Shown here: piece by piece, positions 44,040 through 48,321 of the stretch
Layout: each line of letters begins with the position of its first letter
Position numbering within the stretch: position 1 is the stretch's first letter
Source: F2B08 sp046260445
Lineage (GTDB): Bacteria; Actinomycetota; Actinomycetes; Actinomycetales; Dermatophilaceae
Assembly: GCA_046260445.1 (NCBI GenBank)
Contig: JBHEPF010000158.1
Coordinates: 1-48,321 of the forward strand
Direction of reading: 5' to 3'
DNA length: 48,321 nt
Notes under the pieces: model-generated
The model's database searches: none
What the model saw: only the letters and a program-made list of their open reading frames with translations
What the model was told of the DNA's origin: nothing
Translations under genes and position numbers: made by a program

Positions 44040-44648
44040 ATGACCGAGAGCGCGTCGACGGCACCGTGGGTCGTCGTCGGCCTCGGCAACCCCGGGGACC
44101 GCTACTCCGCCAACCGGCACAACGTCGGCGCCATGGTGGTCACCGAGCTCGCGCGTCGCTGCGCGGTGAACCTGCGGACGCACAAGTCGCGGTGCGCGGC
44201 AGCCCAGGTCCGCCTCGGCATGACGGGTGGCCGGCCCGGCCCGGCCGCGGTCATCGCCGTGCCTCAGAGCTACATGAACGAGTCCGGCGGCCCGGTCAAG
44301 GCGCTGCTCTCCTTCTACGGGGCAGGGCCGGACCGTCTGGTCGTCATCCATGACGAGCTCGACATCGACCCGGGTGCCGTCCGGCTCAAGCTGGACGGGG
44401 GAGAGGGCGGCCACAACGGGCTGCGCTCGATCAGCCGGGCGCTCGGGACGAGGGAGTACACCCGGGTCCGCGTCGGCATCGGCCGGCCGCCGGGTCGGAT
44501 GGAAGCCGCCGACTACGTGCTGCGAGACTTCGGGTCGGCCGAGCGTGCCGACCTGCCCTTCCTCCTCGACGACGCCGCGGAGGCGGTCGAGCTCGTGACC
44601 CAGGAGGGTCTGCTCGCCGCCCAGCAGCGCTTCCACTCACCCCGCTGA
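44040..44648 (+). CDS. pth: Peptidyl-tRNA hydrolase
   Basis: 202 residues. The signature GLGNPGDRYSANRHNVGAMV has the catalytic His (near residue 28). VPQSYMNESGGPVKALLSFY, VIHDELDIDPGAVRLKLDGG and GGHNGLRSI with RVRVGIGRPPG follow in the canonical order. It recycles peptidyl-tRNA released from stalled ribosomes. It starts 20 bp after the rplY stop and is probably translated from the rplY mRNA, since no -10 box is evident. Confidence 0.96.
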   Translation: MTESASTAPWVVVGLGNPGDRYSANRHNVGAMVVTELARRCAVNLRTHKSRCAAAQVRLGMTGGRPGPAAVIAVPQSYMNESGGPVKALLSFYGAGPDRLVVIHDELDIDPGAVRLKLDGGEGGHNGLRSISRALGTREYTRVRVGIGRPPGRMEAADYVLRDFGSAERADLPFLLDDAAEAVELVTQEGLLAAQQRFHSPR

Positions 44649-44670
44649 CCGCGGGTCCGCGGCGGTCAGC
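44644..44670. terminator. Hairpin at the pth stop codon
   Basis: GCTGACC (44644-44650, containing the pth TGA) pairs with GGTCAGC (44664-44670), with a further GC-rich inner stem. It has no T run and lies 27 bp before the mfd ATG, so it could terminate or attenuate transcription between pth and mfd. Confidence 0.4.
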
Positions 44671-44697
44671 GCACCACTGTCAGTCCAGCAGGAGAGG

Positions 44698-47600
44698 ATG
44701 TATGCCGTGACGACGACGGTTGAGCAGGCCACCGGCGGCGTGGCCCACGCCTCGCTGAGCGGGCTCGCGGCGGCGATGGCGCGGTCCCAGGCGTTCGCGC
44801 GGGCGCGGACCTCCGTCGCGGCGGGACCCGACCGCGTGGACATCGCCTGCGCGCGCGGGGCCCAGCCCCTCCTCACGGCTGCGCTGGCCGGACGCCCGTT
44901 GCTCGTCGTGACGGCGACGAGCCGCGACGCCGAGGACCTCACCCGCAGTCTCGGTGACATCTACGACCGGGACCGGGTCGCCCTCTTCCCTTCGTGGGAG
45001 ACCCTGCCCCACGAGCGCCTCAGTCCACGCAGCGACACCGTCGGGGCCCGCCTCGCCGTGCTGCGCCGCCTCGCCCACCCCGACGCCGACGACGTCACGC
45101 ACGGCCGGCTCGACATCGTCGTCGCACCGATCCGCTCGGTCCTGCAGCCGATCGCCAAAGGCCTCGGTGACCTCGCTCCGGTGTGGCTGCGGGTCGGCGA
45201 CGAGCAGCCGCTCGAGGACGTCGTCGAGGCGCTGGCGGGAGCCGCATACTCCCGCACCGACCTCGTCGAGCGACGAGGTGAGTTCGCCGTCCGCGGCGGC
45301 ATCCTCGACGTCTTCCCCCCGACCGAGGAGCACCCGATCCGGGTCGAGTTCTTCGGCGACACGGTCGAGGAGGTGCGGTGGTTCAAGATCGCCGACCAGC
45401 GCTCGCTCGACATGGCCGAGCATGGACTGTGGGCCCCGCCGTGCCGCGAGGTGCTTCTCACCGACGCTGTCCGGGATCGCGCGGCGGCGCTGCGCGAGTA
45501 CCTGCCCGGCGCCATGGACCTGCTCGACAAGGTCGCCGCGGGCATCGCCGTCGAGGGTATGGAGTCCCTCGCACCGGCGCTCGTCCAGGGAATGGAGACC
45601 CTGCTCGACGTCCTTCCCGAGGACGCAGCGGTCGTCCTGCTCGACCCTGAGCGGGTCCGCACCCGCGCCCACGACCTCGTCGCGACCAGCCAGGAGTTCC
45701 TCGACGCCGGCTGGGCCAACGCCGCCGCCGGCAACGCCGTGCCGATCGACCTGCAGGAGCTGCTCGGCTCCTCCTCGTTCTGGTCGCTCGCCGAGCTGCG
45801 GGCGCACGCCGCCCAGCACGACCGGATGTGGGTCGACATCACGCCCTTCGGGGTCGATGACGAGCTCGGCGAGACGCTCGACCACGAGGCGATCCCGACC
45901 GGCACGGTCCCCGCCCCCACCTTCCGCGGCAACACCGATGAGGCAGTGGCGAGTCTGCGAGACCTCCTCGCCGACGGCTGGTCAGTCCTCGTCGTCACCG
46001 AGGGGCACGGGCTCGGCAAGCGCGTCGTCGAGCTCCTCGCCGAGCACGACATCGCCGCAACCCAGACCGACGACGCGCCGCCGCCCCCGCACGGCTCGGT
46101 CGCGGTCACCTGCGGGGCCCTCGGCAACGGGTTCCTCGCGACCTCGGACAAGATCGCGGTCATCACCGAGTCCGACCTCACCGGCAGCGCGCCGGGGTCC
46201 GCATCGACCAAGGACATGCGCAAGATGCCGTCCCGGCGGCGCAACCAGATCGACCCCCTCCAGCTGCGCCCCGGCGACCACGTCGTGCACGAGCAGCACG
46301 GGGTCGGGCGCTTCATCGAGATGTCCCAGCGGACCGTCCAGGGTGCAACGCGCGAGTACCTCGTCATCGAGTACGCGGCTGCGAAGAGAGGGCAACCCGG
46401 CGACCGCCTGTATGTGCCGACCGACCAGCTCGACCAGATCACCCGCTACGTCGGCGGCGAGTCGCCGACGGTCAACAAGCTCGGCGGCTCGGACTGGCAC
46501 AAGACCAAGAGCCGCGCCAAGCGCTACGTCAAGCAGATCGCGAACGAGCTGATCCGGCTCTACTCCGCCCGGATGGCCACCTCGGGCCACGCCTACAGCC
46601 CGGACACGCCCTGGCAGCGCGAGCTCGAGGACGCCTTCGCCCACATCGAGACCCCGGACCAGCTGAGCAGCATCGACGAGGTCAAGGCCGACATGGAGCG
46701 GCCGGTCCCGATGGACCGGCTCATCTGCGGTGACGTCGGCTACGGCAAGACCGAGATCGCGGTGCGGGCAGCGTTCAAGGCCGTCCAGGACGGCAAGCAG
46801 GTCGCGATCCTCGTGCCGACGACCCTGCTGGTACAGCAGCACTACAACACCTTCTCCGAGCGGTACGCCGGGTTCCCGGTCGTCGTCAAGGCGCTCTCGC
46901 GCTTCCAGGCCGACCGAGAGGCGCGGGAGGTGCTCGAGGGCATGGCCGCCGGCTCGGTCGACGTCGTCATCGGCACCCACCGGCTGCTCGCCAAGGAGGT
47001 GCGCTTCAAGGAGCTCGGCCTCGTCGTCATCGACGAGGAGCAGCGTTTCGGCGTCGAGCACAAGGAGCAGCTCAAGGCGCTGCGGACCGCCGTCGACGTC
47101 CTGGCGATGTCCGCCACCCCCATCCCACGCACGCTCGAGATGGCGGTCACCGGCATCCGCGAGATGTCGACGCTCGCCACGCCTCCCGAGGAGCGGCACC
47201 CCATCCTCACCTACGTCGGCGGGTACGACGAGAAGCAGATCGTCGCCGCGCTCCGGCGCGAGCTGCTCCGCGAGGGCCAGGTGTTCTTCGTCCACAACAA
47301 GGTCTCCTCGATCGAGAGGGTCGCGAGCCGCCTTCGCGAGCTCGTCCCCGAGGCGAGGGTCGCGACCGCCCACGGGCAGATGAACGAGCACCGCCTCGAG
47401 CAGGTCGTCGTCGACTTCTGGGAGAAGAAGTTCGACGTCCTCGTCTGCACGACGATCGTCGAGACCGGGCTCGACATCTCCAACGCCAACACCCTCATCG
47501 TGGACCGCGCCGACCTCCTCGGGCTCTCCCAGCTGCACCAGCTGCGCGGCCGGGTCGGGCGTGGTCGCGAGCGCGCCTACGCCTACTTCCTCTACCCGGT

Positions 47601-48318
47601 CGAGAAGCCGCTCACCGAGACGGCCCACGACCGGCTCGAGACGATCGCCTCGAACACCGACCTCGGTTCGGGGATGCGGGTGGCGATGAAGGACCTCGAG
47701 ATCCGCGGCGCCGGCAACCTGCTCGGCGGCGAGCAGTCCGGGCACATCGCCGGGGTGGGCTTCGACCTCTATGTCCGGCTCGTCGGCGAGGCGGTCGCTG
47801 ACTTCAAGGGCGAGGGCGACCAGGCACCGGCCGAGATCAAGATCGACCTGCCGGTCGATGCGCACCTGCCCCACGACTACGTGCCGGGGGAGCGGCTTCG
47901 GCTCGAGGCATACAAGAAGCTGGCGCTGGTCAAGGATGAGGCCGAGCTCGCCGAGATCGAGGCCGAGCTCATCGACCGTTACGGCCCGCTGCCGGAGCAG
48001 GTCGTCAGCCTGCTCGAGGTGGCCCGGCTGCGCACAGTCGCCCGCAGCGCAGGCATCGCCGACATCTCCGCCCAGGGCACGACGATCCGGTTCGGCCCGG
48101 TGGGGGACCTTCGGGAGTCCCAACGGCTGCGGCTGGGCCGGGTCTATCCGGGCTCGCTCGTCAAGGACTCGCTCGGCACCATCCTCGTGCCGCACCCCCG
48201 CACCGCGAAGGTCGGTGGTCGGCCGGTGCGGGACCGGGCCATCCTCGAGTGGGCCGCCCAGCTCATCGAGGCGATCTTCCTCGACGACATCGCCGCTGCA
48301 GCCAGTGCCGCCGGCTAG
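44698..48318 (+). CDS. mfd: Transcription-repair coupling factor
   Basis: 1206 residues, complete. The N-terminal UvrB-like region has FPSWETLPHERLSP and VRGGILDVFPP. The CarD-like RNA polymerase interaction domain has GDHVVHEQHGVGRF (near 520). The helicase/translocase has Walker A GDVGYGKTEIAVRAAF (near 680), DEEQRFGV, MSATPIPRTL and QLRGRVGRG. The C-terminal TRCF domain contains PVDAHLPHDYVPGERLRL. Mfd pushes stalled RNA polymerase off damaged DNA and recruits UvrA. The ATG at 44698 has AGGAG only 3 nt upstream; GTG at 44707 is an alternative with 12 nt spacing. The order pth-mfd is typical. Confidence 0.95.
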   Translation: MYAVTTTVEQATGGVAHASLSGLAAAMARSQAFARARTSVAAGPDRVDIACARGAQPLLTAALAGRPLLVVTATSRDAEDLTRSLGDIYDRDRVALFPSWETLPHERLSPRSDTVGARLAVLRRLAHPDADDVTHGRLDIVVAPIRSVLQPIAKGLGDLAPVWLRVGDEQPLEDVVEALAGAAYSRTDLVERRGEFAVRGGILDVFPPTEEHPIRVEFFGDTVEEVRWFKIADQRSLDMAEHGLWAPPCREVLLTDAVRDRAAALREYLPGAMDLLDKVAAGIAVEGMESLAPALVQGMETLLDVLPEDAAVVLLDPERVRTRAHDLVATSQEFLDAGWANAAAGNAVPIDLQELLGSSSFWSLAELRAHAAQHDRMWVDITPFGVDDELGETLDHEAIPTGTVPAPTFRGNTDEAVASLRDLLADGWSVLVVTEGHGLGKRVVELLAEHDIAATQTDDAPPPPHGSVAVTCGALGNGFLATSDKIAVITESDLTGSAPGSASTKDMRKMPSRRRNQIDPLQLRPGDHVVHEQHGVGRFIEMSQRTVQGATREYLVIEYAAAKRGQPGDRLYVPTDQLDQITRYVGGESPTVNKLGGSDWHKTKSRAKRYVKQIANELIRLYSARMATSGHAYSPDTPWQRELEDAFAHIETPDQLSSIDEVKADMERPVPMDRLICGDVGYGKTEIAVRAAFKAVQDGKQVAILVPTTLLVQQHYNTFSERYAGFPVVVKALSRFQADREAREVLEGMAAGSVDVVIGTHRLLAKEVRFKELGLVVIDEEQRFGVEHKEQLKALRTAVDVLAMSATPIPRTLEMAVTGIREMSTLATPPEERHPILTYVGGYDEKQIVAALRRELLREGQVFFVHNKVSSIERVASRLRELVPEARVATAHGQMNEHRLEQVVVDFWEKKFDVLVCTTIVETGLDISNANTLIVDRADLLGLSQLHQLRGRVGRGRERAYAYFLYPVEKPLTETAHDRLETIASNTDLGSGMRVAMKDLEIRGAGNLLGGEQSGHIAGVGFDLYVRLVGEAVADFKGEGDQAPAEIKIDLPVDAHLPHDYVPGERLRLEAYKKLALVKDEAELAEIEAELIDRYGPLPEQVVSLLEVARLRTVARSAGIADISAQGTTIRFGPVGDLRESQRLRLGRVYPGSLVKDSLGTILVPHPRTAKVGGRPVRDRAILEWAAQLIEAIFLDDIAAAASAAG

Positions 48319-48321
48319 GAG

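Overview
The window is a 48.3 kb stretch of a high-GC (by eye about 70%) actinobacterial chromosome. The gene set fits a Micrococcales member, possibly of the Intrasporangiaceae/Dermatophilaceae type: metG-tatD-rpfB-rsmA-ispE, glmU-prs-rplY-pth-mfd, bacterial protein O-mannosyltransferase next to rsmI, and a three-gene menaquinone-type sdhCAB. The genus is inference. Most of the window is well-packed core genome; the clearly accessory part is about 38.4-43.0 kb.

Layout. 0-5.1 kb: start of a secreted subtilase-like protein, fumC, a quinone-oxidoreductase-like MDR enzyme divergent from fumC, a MscS channel, and a phosphotransferase/MaoC pair linked to acyl-CoA metabolism. 5.1-11.6 kb: a decayed ERCC4-Lsr2 gene, a very large Cas4-like nuclease/RNase H-like/SF1 helicase fusion, a NYN-LOTUS protein and a protein O-mannosyltransferase. 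11.6-17.8 kb: rsmI, sdhCAB, a CDGSH iron-sulfur protein, a CPBP membrane protease and a small membrane protein. 17.9-26.9 kb: metG-tatD-rpfB-rsmA, an L,D-transpeptidase, ispE and an ABC-F ATPase. 26.9-29.8 kb: a MarR regulator with a near-perfect 40 bp palindrome, a stub of trans-aconitate methyltransferase, a TetR regulator, tRNA-Gln(UUG) with an odd body, and gdhA. 29.9-35.9 kb: a complete fructose phosphotransferase system (fruR-fruK-fruA, then ptsH-ptsI). 36.0-38.4 and 43.1-48.3 kb: glmU-prs and rplY-pth-mfd, an ordinarily contiguous actinobacterial block split here by a 4.6 kb insertion. The insertion holds a CGNR regulator/EamA exporter pair, relics of two transposases, and a small secreted zinc protease between the relics.

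Themes. At least thirteen genes carry a TANNNT -10 hexamer exactly 6 or 7 nt before their start codon, the signature of leaderless transcription. Two of these -10 boxes overlap back to back between fumC and its neighbour. The heptamer CGCATAC/GTATGCG is strongly over-represented across the core genes and absent from the insertion. Four kinds of gene decay are visible: the ERCC4-Lsr2 relic, the Tam stub, the two transposases and a truncated antitoxin-like gene. I found no CRISPR array, intact insertion sequence or prophage. No single locus stands out as an obvious new defence or biosynthetic system; the strongest unexplained signals are the heptamer, the bidirectional leaderless promoter and the palindrome/Tam junction.
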